Shown here piece by piece: positions 8,676-16,649 of a stretch of DNA of 37,737 bases. Each line of letters opens with the position of its first letter. Positions within the stretch are counted from its first letter, which is position 1. The notes beneath the pieces were generated by a model. The model searched no databases. It saw nothing but the letters and a program-made list of their open reading frames with translations, and was not told the DNA's origin. The stretch lies in contig JAQBNT010000129.1 in the NCBI GenBank assembly GCA_028288445.1, positions 1 to 37,737 of the forward strand. The letters are read 5' to 3'. This DNA comes from Hymenobacter sp. GTDB lineage: Bacteria; Bacteroidota; Bacteroidia; Cytophagales; Hymenobacteraceae. The position numbers were made by a program, and so were the translations under genes.

Positions 8676-10268
8676 ATGCAACGCCTCGACCTCAAACAGC
8701 TCCTTTCGCAAAAGCTTAGTCCGCAGCAGATTCAGTTTATCAAGCTGCTGCAAATCCCTACGGCGGAGCTGGAGACGCGTATCAAAGAGGAAATGGAGGT
8801 GAATCCGGCGCTGGAAGAAGACGAGCCCGACGACGCCGAGGAGCTGGACCGCGACGATGACGACAGCGACGACTCGGACGACCCGGATTCCAGTCTCGAC
8901 AACGACGAAAATACGCTGGATGAGGATTTTGACGACCGCAGCAGCAACGATTCGGAAATGGCCGACGAGATGCCGGAACCCGAAATCCAGCCCAAGGACG
9001 AAGGCCCCGCCGACACCGAAGCCAACGCTGACAACACCGACCTCGACCTGAGCGATTACCTCAACGACGACGAAATAGCGGGCTACAAAATGCAGGGCGA
9101 CGGCCCCGGCGAAGAGGAAGAGCGCGACACCCCGCTGGCCGACACCAGCGGCTCGCTGCTGGATTCGCTGCTCGACCAGCTGCACTTTGCCAGCCTGGAT
9201 GAGCGCCAGGAGGCCATCGGCCAGCAACTCATCGGCTCGATTGACGGGGACGGCTACATCCGGCGCGACCTTTCGGCCATTGCCAACGACCTGGCTTTTA
9301 GCCAGAATTTGGAAGTGACGGTGCCCGAGATTGAGGCCGTGCTGCGCGTGGTGCAGCAGTTCGACCCGCCCGGCATTGCCGCGCGCGACCTGCCCGAGTG
9401 CCTGCTGCTACAATTGGAGCGCCGGCCGCAGGATGAGAATACGGTGAATGCCGAGCGCATCCTCACCGACACGTTTGAGGAGTTCAGCAAGAAGCACTAC
9501 CCGCGCATTCAGCAGAAGCTGGATTTGGAGGATGATGAGTTGAAGGAGGCCATCAACGTCATTCTCAAGCTGAACCCCAAGCCGGGCGGCAGCGGCCCCA
9601 GCGGTTTGGGCAAGACGCAGTACCTAATGCCCGATTTTATTCTGACCAATGACAACGGCATTTTCAACCTGACCCTGAACGCCCGCAATGCCCCCGAGCT
9701 GCGCGTGAGCCCGGCCTACACCGAGATGTTTCGGACCTACGACAAGGCGGCCAAGAAGGACACCAAGATGAAGGAGGCCGTGACCTTCGTGAAGCAGAAG
9801 CTGGACTCGGCCAAGTGGTTTATTGATGCCATCCGGCAGCGGCAGAACACGCTGCTGCGCACCATGAATGCCATTGTGGAATTGCAGCGCGACTTCTTTG
9901 CCGAGGGCGACGAGGGCAAGCTCAAACCCATGATTTTGAAGGACATTGCCCAGCGCATCGGCATGGATATTTCGACGGTGAGCCGGGTGGCAAACTCGAA
10001 ATCCATTCAGACGGAGTTCGGGATTTACCCGCTGAAATACTTTTTCTCCGAAGGCATTGCCACCGATTCGGGCGAGGATGCTAGCAGCCGCGAGGTGAAG
10101 AGCATTCTGAAAGACCTCATCGGGACGGAGAGCAAGGAGCGGCCGCTGAGCGACGACAAGCTAGAGAAAATGCTCAACGCCCGGGGCTACAACATTGCCC
10201 GCCGCACGGTGGCCAAGTACCGCGAGCAGCTGAACATTCCGGTGGCCCGGCTACGCAAGGAGCTGTAG
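8676..10268 (+). CDS. rpoN: RNA polymerase sigma-54 factor
   Basis: Alternative sigma factor that recognises -24/-12 promoters and needs AAA+ activators. The 530-residue protein has region I at the N-terminus (LKQLLSQKLSPQQIQFIKLL, with LNPALEE-like NPALEE near residue 45). A strongly acidic region II (about 47-150) follows. The core-binding domain comes next, then the helix-turn-helix region (DIAQRIGMDISTVSRVANSK) and the RpoN box ARRTVAKYRE at 508-517. The acidic stretch of about 100 residues is long compared with many proteobacterial homologs. No enhancer-binding activator is encoded in this window. The next gene, a hybrid kinase, is separated by a long inverted repeat and is probably transcribed independently. 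Confidence 0.97.
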   Translation: MQRLDLKQLLSQKLSPQQIQFIKLLQIPTAELETRIKEEMEVNPALEEDEPDDAEELDRDDDDSDDSDDPDSSLDNDENTLDEDFDDRSSNDSEMADEMPEPEIQPKDEGPADTEANADNTDLDLSDYLNDDEIAGYKMQGDGPGEEEERDTPLADTSGSLLDSLLDQLHFASLDERQEAIGQQLIGSIDGDGYIRRDLSAIANDLAFSQNLEVTVPEIEAVLRVVQQFDPPGIAARDLPECLLLQLERRPQDENTVNAERILTDTFEEFSKKHYPRIQQKLDLEDDELKEAINVILKLNPKPGGSGPSGLGKTQYLMPDFILTNDNGIFNLTLNARNAPELRVSPAYTEMFRTYDKAAKKDTKMKEAVTFVKQKLDSAKWFIDAIRQRQNTLLRTMNAIVELQRDFFAEGDEGKLKPMILKDIAQRIGMDISTVSRVANSKSIQTEFGIYPLKYFFSEGIATDSGEDASSREVKSILKDLIGTESKERPLSDDKLEKMLNARGYNIARRTVAKYREQLNIPVARLRKEL

Positions 10269-10290
10269 GGCATTCTGTTGTTAACAAACC

Positions 10291-10393
10291 GTCATGCTCG
10301 TCTGGCGTCCGCGAAGTCGAAGCCTCTCTGCCGCAGTAGCAAAACCAATTACCTGCACGGTAGAAAGGCTTCGACTTCGCGGACGCCAGATGA
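10291..10393. repeat. Long intergenic inverted repeat IR1
   Basis: Arms at 10301-10334 and 10359-10390 pair almost perfectly over about 30 bp (starting TCTGGCGTCCGCGAAG). The left outer edge reads GTCATGCTCG. The core shares TCTCTnCCGCAGnAG and CGGTAGA with the element at 33811-33911. It fills most of the gap between rpoN and the histidine kinase and could also act as a terminator, though it lacks a clear U tract. Confidence 0.85.
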
Positions 10394-10450
10394 TGGGTGT
10401 GTCGTTCTTTTGTACTCTGACCCTGCCCTTCCTTTGCCCAAACCGCTGTG

Positions 10451-13213
10451 ATGCAACCTGACCAACTTCCCACCGACCCGACTGAGCTCCGGGAATTGCT
10501 GCTGGCCGAGCGTGCCCGTTGCGCGCAGGCGAAGGCCGAGGTTGACCACCTGCGCGTTGCTACCCGCATTCCCGAGCTCAACCCCAACCCCGTGCTGCGG
10601 GTGAGCACCACGGGCCAGCTGCTGTATGCCAACCCGGCCGCCAGCTTCATGGCGCGGGAGCTGGAAGCCACCGGGCCCTCGCGGCTGCGGCCGCTGCTGG
10701 TGCAGGCCACCACCAGCGCCCTGCGCACCGGGGCGGTGCAGCAGCGCGAAATCATGGCCAACAGCCAGCACTTTCTGCTGTCGGCCGTGCCGGTGCTGGA
10801 AGACCATTCCGCGATGCTCTACCTCACCGACATCACGGCGCAGCGGCGGGCCGAGGAGAATTTGCGGGAGCAATACTCGTTCTACGAATCGGTGATGACC
10901 CACCTGCCGGCCGTGGTCACGGTGCTCGACCCCGACCAGCGCTACCGCTATGTGAACGCCTACGCCGAGCCCGACCCCGCCCAGCGCCAGGCCCGCATCG
11001 GCCTGACCTTTGCTGACCACTGCGCCCAAAAGGGCCTGCCCGCCGAGCTGGCCGTGCGCCGCCGCCGCCTGTTTGACCGCGCCGTGCAAACCCGCGCCCT
11101 CGTGAACTGGGAGGAGCGCTGGCCCGGCACCAGCACCGAGGGCCACCACCACTGGCTGTGCTACTACCAGCCCGTATTCGGGCCCGATGAGGTGCTGCGC
11201 CAGGTGATGTGCTACGGCCTCGACATCACCAACCTGCGCCACGCCGAGGCTCGCACCCGCGAGAGCGAGGCTGCCGCCCAGGCCCAGCAGCTGTTTACCA
11301 ACCTGGTGCTCGACCTCAACCCCAACCTCATCTGGGTGCGCGATGCGGAAGGGCGCACCGTGTTTGAGAACCGGGAGATGCGGGCCCAGCGCCGCTACAT
11401 TGCCGAAGTGGCGGGGGCCGTGTCGATGGAAGCGGCCATGAATAAGGAGGAAATTCAGGCGGCGGTACTGGCCGACCAGCTGGTGCTCCACACCGGCCAG
11501 CCGCTCACCACCCAGATGTCGATGAAGCTGGCCAACGGGGAAGTGCGCTGGTACCAGACCGTGCGCTGCCCGCTGGTGCTGCCCGACGGCACGGCCCAGG
11601 TGCTAGGCGTGAGCACCGACATATCGGCCCTGAAAAACGCCCAGCACGCGGCCGAAGCCGCCGCCACGGCCCGCGAAAACTTCCTGGCCAACATGAGCCA
11701 CGAAATCCGCACGCCCCTCAATGGCGTGCTGGGCATGACCAGCCTGCTGGCCAAAACCGGCCTCAACGAGCAGCAGTGCAACTATACGGCCGTGATTCAG
11801 CACTCGGGGCGGCACTTGCTGAACGTGGTGAACGACGTGCTCGATATGGCCAAAATCACCTCCGGCAACCTAGAGCTGGAGCAAAGCGCCTTCAACCTTT
11901 GCGACTCGATGGCCAGCGCCGCTCAGCCCCTGGTGATGCAGGCCCAGGAAAAAGGCATTCGGGTGGTGGGCACCATGCTGCGCGATTCCTGCCCCCTGCC
12001 CTGGGTGCTGGGCGACTCCTACCGCCTCAACCAGGTGCTCATCAACCTGCTTTCCAACGCCATCAAGTTCACGCCGGTGGGGGGCACCGTGACGGTGGGC
12101 GGCTACTACGTGAGCGAAACCGAGGACACGCTCACCACCGAGTTCCGGGTGACGGACACGGGCATCGGCATTGCCGAGGACAAGCTGGAGAGCATCTTCC
12201 AGGAATTTACCCAGGCCTATGCCGACACCACCCGGCAGTTTGGCGGCACGGGGCTGGGCCTGAGCATCAGCCGGGCGCTGGTGGCCCGGATGGGCGGGCA
12301 GCTCACGGTGCAGAGCGAGCCCGGCAAGGGCAGCTCCTTTGCCTTCCAGACCACCCTGCCCAAGGCCAGCCCCGCCGCCCGGCAGGCCGCCCTGGCCCCC
12401 CTGGCCCCGGTGCAGGAAGCGGCCGTGCGCGGGGCCCGCGTGCTGCTGGTGGAAGACAATGCCGTGAACCGCGAAGTGGCCCAGCTGCTGCTGGAGGCCC
12501 ACGGCGTGGCGGTAGACGAGGCCGCCAGCGGCCTCGAAGCCCTGGAATTATTCGAACTAAACCGCTACGATGTTATTCTGATGGATATCCAGATGCCCGG
12601 CATGAACGGGCTGGAGGCCACGGCCCGCATCCGGGCCTACCCCGATGCGCGGCGGGCGGCCACCCCCATCCTGGCCCTCACGGCCAACGCCTTCCGGGCC
12701 GATGCCGAGAAATACCACGCCGCCGGCATGAACGACACGCTGCCCAAGCCCTTCGACGAAGCCGAGCTGCTGAGCAAGCTGGCCTCGCTGATGGCCGGGG
12801 TGCCGGGGCCGCTGGTGGACGTGCAGCCCGCCGCGGCCCCGCTGGTGCCGGCGCCGCTCCCGCCCGCCCCCGCGCCCGGGCCGTTATTCGACCTGGCCCT
12901 GCTGCACCAGACGGCCCACGGCAATACCACGTTCATCAACCGCATTCTGACCTCTTTCCATACCAACACGCCCGCCAGCGTGGCCGACCTGCACGCCGCC
13001 CTGGCTGCTACCGACTGGCCCGCCGCCGCCGCCGTGGCCCACAAGCTGCGGCCGTCGCTCAAGCTCATCGGGGCCGGGCAGCTGGTGCCCTGGCTGGAAG
13101 CGCTGGAAGGCAAAAACAACCCCGAGGCCGCCCGCCGGGAAGCCGCCGAGGCGTTGGCGGCCGGCCTCACCAAGCTGCTGGCGGCCCTGCCCAAGGCGGT
13201 GCCTACGGCCTAA
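10451..13213 (+). CDS. Hybrid sensor histidine kinase with PAS, receiver and Hpt domains
   Basis: Multistep phosphorelay sensor of 920 residues with no membrane segment visible, so probably cytoplasmic. There are PAS-like domains at about 35-135, 145-270 and 285-400. A HisKA domain has the phospho-acceptor His417 in MSHEIRTPLNG. The ATPase domain follows (N box INLLSNAIKFTP, DTGIGI, GTGLGLSI). A receiver domain has phospho-acceptor Asp712 (VILMDIQMPG). A C-terminal Hpt domain has His864 (AVAHKLRPSLKLIG). All relay residues are present, so phosphate can pass His-Asp-His within one chain; the final response regulator is not adjacent. The frame also opens with GTG at 10448, and the ATG directly after it is preferred. 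The sensed signal is unknown. Confidence 0.93.
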   Translation: MQPDQLPTDPTELRELLLAERARCAQAKAEVDHLRVATRIPELNPNPVLRVSTTGQLLYANPAASFMARELEATGPSRLRPLLVQATTSALRTGAVQQREIMANSQHFLLSAVPVLEDHSAMLYLTDITAQRRAEENLREQYSFYESVMTHLPAVVTVLDPDQRYRYVNAYAEPDPAQRQARIGLTFADHCAQKGLPAELAVRRRRLFDRAVQTRALVNWEERWPGTSTEGHHHWLCYYQPVFGPDEVLRQVMCYGLDITNLRHAEARTRESEAAAQAQQLFTNLVLDLNPNLIWVRDAEGRTVFENREMRAQRRYIAEVAGAVSMEAAMNKEEIQAAVLADQLVLHTGQPLTTQMSMKLANGEVRWYQTVRCPLVLPDGTAQVLGVSTDISALKNAQHAAEAAATARENFLANMSHEIRTPLNGVLGMTSLLAKTGLNEQQCNYTAVIQHSGRHLLNVVNDVLDMAKITSGNLELEQSAFNLCDSMASAAQPLVMQAQEKGIRVVGTMLRDSCPLPWVLGDSYRLNQVLINLLSNAIKFTPVGGTVTVGGYYVSETEDTLTTEFRVTDTGIGIAEDKLESIFQEFTQAYADTTRQFGGTGLGLSISRALVARMGGQLTVQSEPGKGSSFAFQTTLPKASPAARQAALAPLAPVQEAAVRGARVLLVEDNAVNREVAQLLLEAHGVAVDEAASGLEALELFELNRYDVILMDIQMPGMNGLEATARIRAYPDARRAATPILALTANAFRADAEKYHAAGMNDTLPKPFDEAELLSKLASLMAGVPGPLVDVQPAAAPLVPAPLPPAPAPGPLFDLALLHQTAHGNTTFINRILTSFHTNTPASVADLHAALAATDWPAAAAVAHKLRPSLKLIGAGQLVPWLEALEGKNNPEAARREAAEALAAGLTKLLAALPKAVPTA

Positions 13214-13216
13214 CGC

Positions 13217-13250
13217 AAACGCCCCCGCCACGGAAGTAGCGGGGGCGTTT
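13217..13250. terminator. Bidirectional terminator between the hybrid kinase and T9SS protein genes
   Basis: Perfect 12-bp stem AAACGCCCCCGC / GCGGGGGCGTTT with a 10-nt loop, between two convergent genes. Confidence 0.8.
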
Positions 13251-13279
13251 GGCTTTGGGTAATGATGCGAACTCCTGCC

Positions 13280-15043
13280 CTACTCCACCACCAGGCGGTG
13301 GGTGGCGGTGCTGGCCCCGGCGGCCACGCGCAGGGCGTAGAGGCCGGCGGGCAGCCCGGCCAGGTCCAACTCGTGGCGCAGGCCGGCGGCGGGCAGGGGC
13401 ACGGTGGTGGTGCGCACCACCCGACCCAGGGCATCGAGCAGGGTGAGGGTGGCGGTGCCGGACACGGGCGGCAGCTGCACGGTGGCCGTGGCGTGGGCGG
13501 GGTTGGGGAATACCGCCACGTCAGGCAGCGCGCGGGGGCCGGCGGTGGCCGTGAGGGCGGGGTCGGTGAGGGTGGCCATAACGGCCGTGATGTTGCTGGA
13601 GCCGGCTAATGCGAGGGCACCGAAACGGGTGGGCAAATTGGCCCAGCCGCTTACATACACAGTGGCCCCTACCAGCAGCACGCTGCCGGCCGAAGCATGG
13701 TAGCCGCCGGCACCGCCGGCCTGCTGCACCCATGCAAAAGAGGGTGCAGCCCCGATGTCGACGAGCTTGGCTACATATAAATCCATAGCACCGGAAGAAG
13801 TCAGCGAGAAGGGACCAAAGCTGCCCTGCGATTCGAAACTGCCCGCCACGTACACATTGGCCCCACGCACGGCCACGGCCCGGGCCCCTTCGTTGGAGGC
13901 ACTGCCCAGGCGGGTAGCCCAGGTAAAGGTGCCAGCCGAGCCGGCATCCACTAGCTTGGCCACAAAGCCGTTGTATTTACTCCCGGCCGATGAATTGGTG
14001 ATGCTGGCACTACCAAAAGCCGCCGTCGCGCTCATAAAATCGCCGGTTATGTACACATTAGTCCCCTCCACGGCCAAACCGGATAAGGTTTCTTGCCCAC
14101 TGCCCCCCGCTTGCTGCACCCAGCCGAGGGTGGCACCGGAACCCGTGTCGGTGTATTTGGCTACAAAAACTTCCTGGGAGCCGGGGTGGGCGTTGGGCAG
14201 GGTGAAGGTGCCGAAGGTGGCCTGGGTGGAAGTGAAGTCACCGGCCACAAACACATCGGCGCCGCGCAAGGCCAGCTTTCTACACGGGCCCAGGCGCTCG
14301 GCCCAGGCCACGCTGGCGGCGGAGCCCGTGTCGGTTAGCTTGAGCAGGAAGCCCGAACCACCCACAGCAGGACTTAGTGTAGTGGCTCCGAAGGTCAACG
14401 CCGGGCTGTTAAAGTTGCCGGCCACGTATACATTCGGGCCACTCACGGCAATGCCTCCGGGCGTATCGTACGATGTACCGCCAAAACCCTGCGTCCAGGC
14501 AAAAGCCGCGCTGGAGCCCAGGTCGGTGAGCTTCGTCACGAATACATCCGTGCTGGCGGACCGGCTGCCCGCGGGACTGGCATTGGTTAAGGTGGTGGGG
14601 CCGAAGGTGCTGGTGGGGCCGAAGAAGTAGCCCGTGACGTACACGCTGGTGCCGTTCACGGCAATGCCGGTGGCCACGTCGTCGTCCTCGGTACCACCGG
14701 CTTGCACCGCCCACATAAAACTGCGCGTGATGGGGCTCCACTTGGCCACGAAGGCATCGTCACTGTAGTAGGTACCCGTGGGAACCGCGGTCAGGGTGGT
14801 GCTCCCAAAGCTGACAGTACCCGAAAAATAGCCGGCCAGGTAGATGTTGCCCGCCGCGTCGGTTGCCGTGGCCCGGCAGTGGGAGCTGCCCCCCCCGCTC
14901 ACCGCAATGGCCGATTGCCAAGCCGGGGCCTGCGCCCACGCCCCCGGCGCGGCCAGCAGCACCAGCAGCGCCGCCAGCCACTGGCGCAGCCGACCGAAAA
15001 AATGCTGGCCGGGGTCGGGAGGTGTTGTAGAGAAATGCTGCAT
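13280..15043 (-). CDS. Type IX-secreted repeat protein with type A sorting domain
   Basis: Secreted or surface protein of 587 residues. The start ATG at 15043 is followed by an n-region, a hydrophobic core (WLAALLVLLAAPG) and AWAQ, a good signal peptide. The open frame runs further upstream but has no such signal. The body has about seven repeats of 55-70 residues, each with V/IYVAGxF...FG..TL...G..D.FVAKL.D.G...F.W..Q.GG. This is like SBBP or seven-bladed propeller repeats. The last 80 residues (VAVFPNPA ... TLLDALGRVV ... LAGLPAGLYALRV) are a type A T9SS C-terminal domain, which directs export across the outer membrane and attachment. Ligand or activity unknown. Confidence 0.9.
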   Translation of the reverse strand: MQHFSTTPPDPGQHFFGRLRQWLAALLVLLAAPGAWAQAPAWQSAIAVSGGGSSHCRATATDAAGNIYLAGYFSGTVSFGSTTLTAVPTGTYYSDDAFVAKWSPITRSFMWAVQAGGTEDDDVATGIAVNGTSVYVTGYFFGPTSTFGPTTLTNASPAGSRSASTDVFVTKLTDLGSSAAFAWTQGFGGTSYDTPGGIAVSGPNVYVAGNFNSPALTFGATTLSPAVGGSGFLLKLTDTGSAASVAWAERLGPCRKLALRGADVFVAGDFTSTQATFGTFTLPNAHPGSQEVFVAKYTDTGSGATLGWVQQAGGSGQETLSGLAVEGTNVYITGDFMSATAAFGSASITNSSAGSKYNGFVAKLVDAGSAGTFTWATRLGSASNEGARAVAVRGANVYVAGSFESQGSFGPFSLTSSGAMDLYVAKLVDIGAAPSFAWVQQAGGAGGYHASAGSVLLVGATVYVSGWANLPTRFGALALAGSSNITAVMATLTDPALTATAGPRALPDVAVFPNPAHATATVQLPPVSGTATLTLLDALGRVVRTTTVPLPAAGLRHELDLAGLPAGLYALRVAAGASTATHRLVVE

Positions 15044-15111
15044 TGGGAAAGGAGGAAGGGGGTTAATGAAAAAACCAGGGCCCAAAGCCACTAGCAGGGC
15101 CGGCAATGGCA

Positions 15112-15127
15112 CCGGCACCGGTGCCGG
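15112..15127. other. GC-rich perfect palindrome
   Basis: CCGGCACCGGTGCCGG is self-complementary and lies between the T9SS protein gene and the unknown gene ending at 15139. It may form a hairpin after that gene, but there is no T run on the proper side. Confidence 0.4.
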
Positions 15128-15138
15128 CGGTTTTTGCC

Positions 15139-15843
15139 TTATGCTTCGGTCGGGCTGCCAGCGGCAGCGGCGCGGCTGGCGGCGCGCGTGGCGTTGCGGG
15201 TGGGCAGCAGGCCGTAGTTGAAGTAGATTTCGGCCTGCGCGGGGTGCTCCCAGAACGTGGCCAGGGCGGTGCAGTGCACCTGCCACAGCAGCTGGCAGGC
15301 CAGCGCGCCGATGGTTTCCTTTTCCACTTTCAGGCCGGCATCCTTGGCGGTGGTGGCTCTGGCCAGTTCTTCCAGCAGGCGGGCGGCGGTGTTGCCCAGC
15401 CCGGGGCCACCCAGGTCGGTTTGGTGGGCCGTGAGGGCCTTAGCAAAGGCATTGAAGCGCACGGGCAGGTCGGTGCCGTTGGCGTCGGTGAGGTGCATCA
15501 GGCCCTGGGGCAGCAGCTCCTTCAGGCGGTCGGGGTGCTGGCGGTAGGCGGGCACCAGGGTCACGGCGTTGGTGTCCTGCACGAAGGTGCGCATGGCCCG
15601 CAGCACGTCTTTTTTGGAGCGGGTGAGGGCCTGGCCGGTGCCGTCCTGGCTTTCGCGGGTCACCACGCTGTTGGCCAGGGCCTCGGCGGCGGCTTTCAGG
15701 CCGGGGCTCAGGGCTTTGATGGTGGCATTGGTGCTGGCGGCGGTGGCCGTCACGGCATAGTTGAGAAAGCCCAGGAAGGTGGGCCGGCTGCACCGGATGT
15801 TGATGAAATGGTTGACGTACAGGTCGTGGCAGGGAGCTGCCAT
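15139..15843 (-). CDS. Uncharacterised 234-residue protein
   Basis: Not assigned to a named family. It is mostly predicted alpha-helical, without signal peptide or membrane segments. Visible stretches include FLGFLNYAVTATAASTNATI near the start, LPVRFNAFAKALTAHQTDLG in the middle, and an Ala/Arg-rich end. It has two cysteines near the N-terminus and centre with no metal-site spacing. GC and codon pattern (G or C in third positions) match neighbouring genes, so it is very likely a real gene. It lies directly downstream of the broken RAYT gene on the same strand. The ATG at 15843 is the natural start; the readthrough frame of the RAYT overlaps it by about 90 bp but is not the original reading. 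Confidence 0.75.
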   Translation of the reverse strand: MAAPCHDLYVNHFINIRCSRPTFLGFLNYAVTATAASTNATIKALSPGLKAAAEALANSVVTRESQDGTGQALTRSKKDVLRAMRTFVQDTNAVTLVPAYRQHPDRLKELLPQGLMHLTDANGTDLPVRFNAFAKALTAHQTDLGGPGLGNTAARLLEELARATTAKDAGLKVEKETIGALACQLLWQVHCTALATFWEHPAQAEIYFNYGLLPTRNATRAASRAAAAGSPTEA

Positions 15844-15898
15844 GAGGGTTCAAATGTGGGGGTTAGGTTGTGAGCCGGGAAGGTAAGGGAAAAGAACA

Positions 15899-15924
15899 GT
15901 AGTTGCGAAGCGGTGCTTCGCAAC
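15899..15924 (+). repeat. REP element A
   Basis: GTAG followed by stem TTGCGAAGC, loop GGT, stem GCTTCGCAA: a perfect 9-bp hairpin. It lies just beyond the 3' end of the RAYT gene, facing REP B. Confidence 0.85.
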
Positions 15925-15930
15925 GGCGGG

Positions 15931-15956
15931 GATGCGAAGCGCCGCTTCGCAACTAC
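15931..15956 (-). repeat. REP element B
   Basis: On the minus strand: GTAG, TTGCGAAGC, GGC, GCTTCGCA. With REP A it forms an inverted pair. Its GTAG contains the restored stop codon (TAG) of the RAYT gene. Confidence 0.85.
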
Positions 15957-16538
15957 TGGTGGTCGGGGTTCCAGTAGGTATGCGGCCACTGGTTCCAGCT
16001 TGTCACCCAGCCGGCTTTCACGGGGTTGTTCAGCACGTAGGCCACAATGCGGCGGCCTTCGGCGGCACTGCGCAATGTGGTCATACGTCTCGCGCTGCCA
16101 GAAGGCCCCCGTGCGCTGCAACTGGCGGTTGGCCAGAATGGCGGTATTGGCTTTCAGCGATTGCAGGGTGCGCAGCAACGGGGGCGCCTCATCGGGCAGG
16201 GCCACCACCTCGTGCACATGGTTGGGCATGATGCAGTAAGCTACCAGTTCATAGCCCCTGCCGTGCCGGTGGTGCCGGGCCTCGGCCACCAGCGCCGCGA
16301 TGGCCGGTACCCGCAGCCAGGTGGGGCCGGTCGTGGCTTGGTCGAGCCAGGCATCGAAACGGCCGAAATACCGCTTCTGCGCCGCATAGTCAGCCGGGTT
16401 TTCAGGGTGCGCCTCCGCCTTAAGCCGCGCCATCACCTCCAGCGGCAACGAGCCCGCCAGCCGAAACGTGAGAAACAACGTGCTGCCCCGCGCCAGCCGG
16501 TGCGGCAGGTTCCGCTCATAATACTCCGGTGCATCCAT
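15953..16538 (-). pseudogene. REP-associated tyrosine transposase (RAYT), frameshifted
   Basis: Y1/HUH transposase of the IS200-like RAYT family, which is linked to the spread of REP hairpins. From the ATG at 16538 the frame reads YYERNLPHRL, FLTFRLAGSLP, then the HUH motif MPNHVH (His107, His109). The likely catalytic Tyr152 is in FWQRETYDHI. Directly after this, near 16072, the frame is lost. Adding 2 nt restores the conserved family ending: RSAAEGRRIVAYVLNNP, KAGWVTSW, WPHTYW and a stop at 15953 (195 residues). As it stands, the frame runs on with unrelated sequence to 15750, into the next gene. The HUH and Tyr residues remain but the C-terminal helix region is missing. A sequencing error is the main alternative. 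The frame upstream of 16538 is REP sequence. Confidence 0.88.
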
Positions 16539-16546
16539 GCTCGAAT

Positions 16547-16570
16547 GTAGTGCGAAGCGGCGCTTCGCAC
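16547..16570 (+). repeat. REP element C
   Basis: GTAG, stem TGCGAAGC, loop GGC, stem GCTTCGCA: perfect 8-bp hairpin, 8 bp upstream of the RAYT ATG. First of three direct copies (C, D, E) at a spacing of 57-60 bp. Confidence 0.85.
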
Positions 16571-16606
16571 CCACAAGCAATAACAAACCTTACTGCCCGG
16601 CCGGCT

Positions 16607-16630
16607 GTAGTGCGAAGCGCCGCCTCGCAC
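16607..16630 (+). repeat. REP element D
   Basis: GTAG, TGCGAAGC, GCC, GCCTCGCA: same hairpin with one mismatch. The spacers after C and D both begin ACCCACAAG, so the repeated unit is longer than the hairpin. Confidence 0.85.
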
Positions 16631-16649
16631 CCACAAGACAACAAAAAAC

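Noticed and set aside
15750..15952. C-terminal 67 codons of the open RAYT frame as a real protein extension
   Set aside because: Conserved RAYT sequence lies in another frame here and ends at 15953; the extension is translated REP and intergenic sequence overlapping the next gene.
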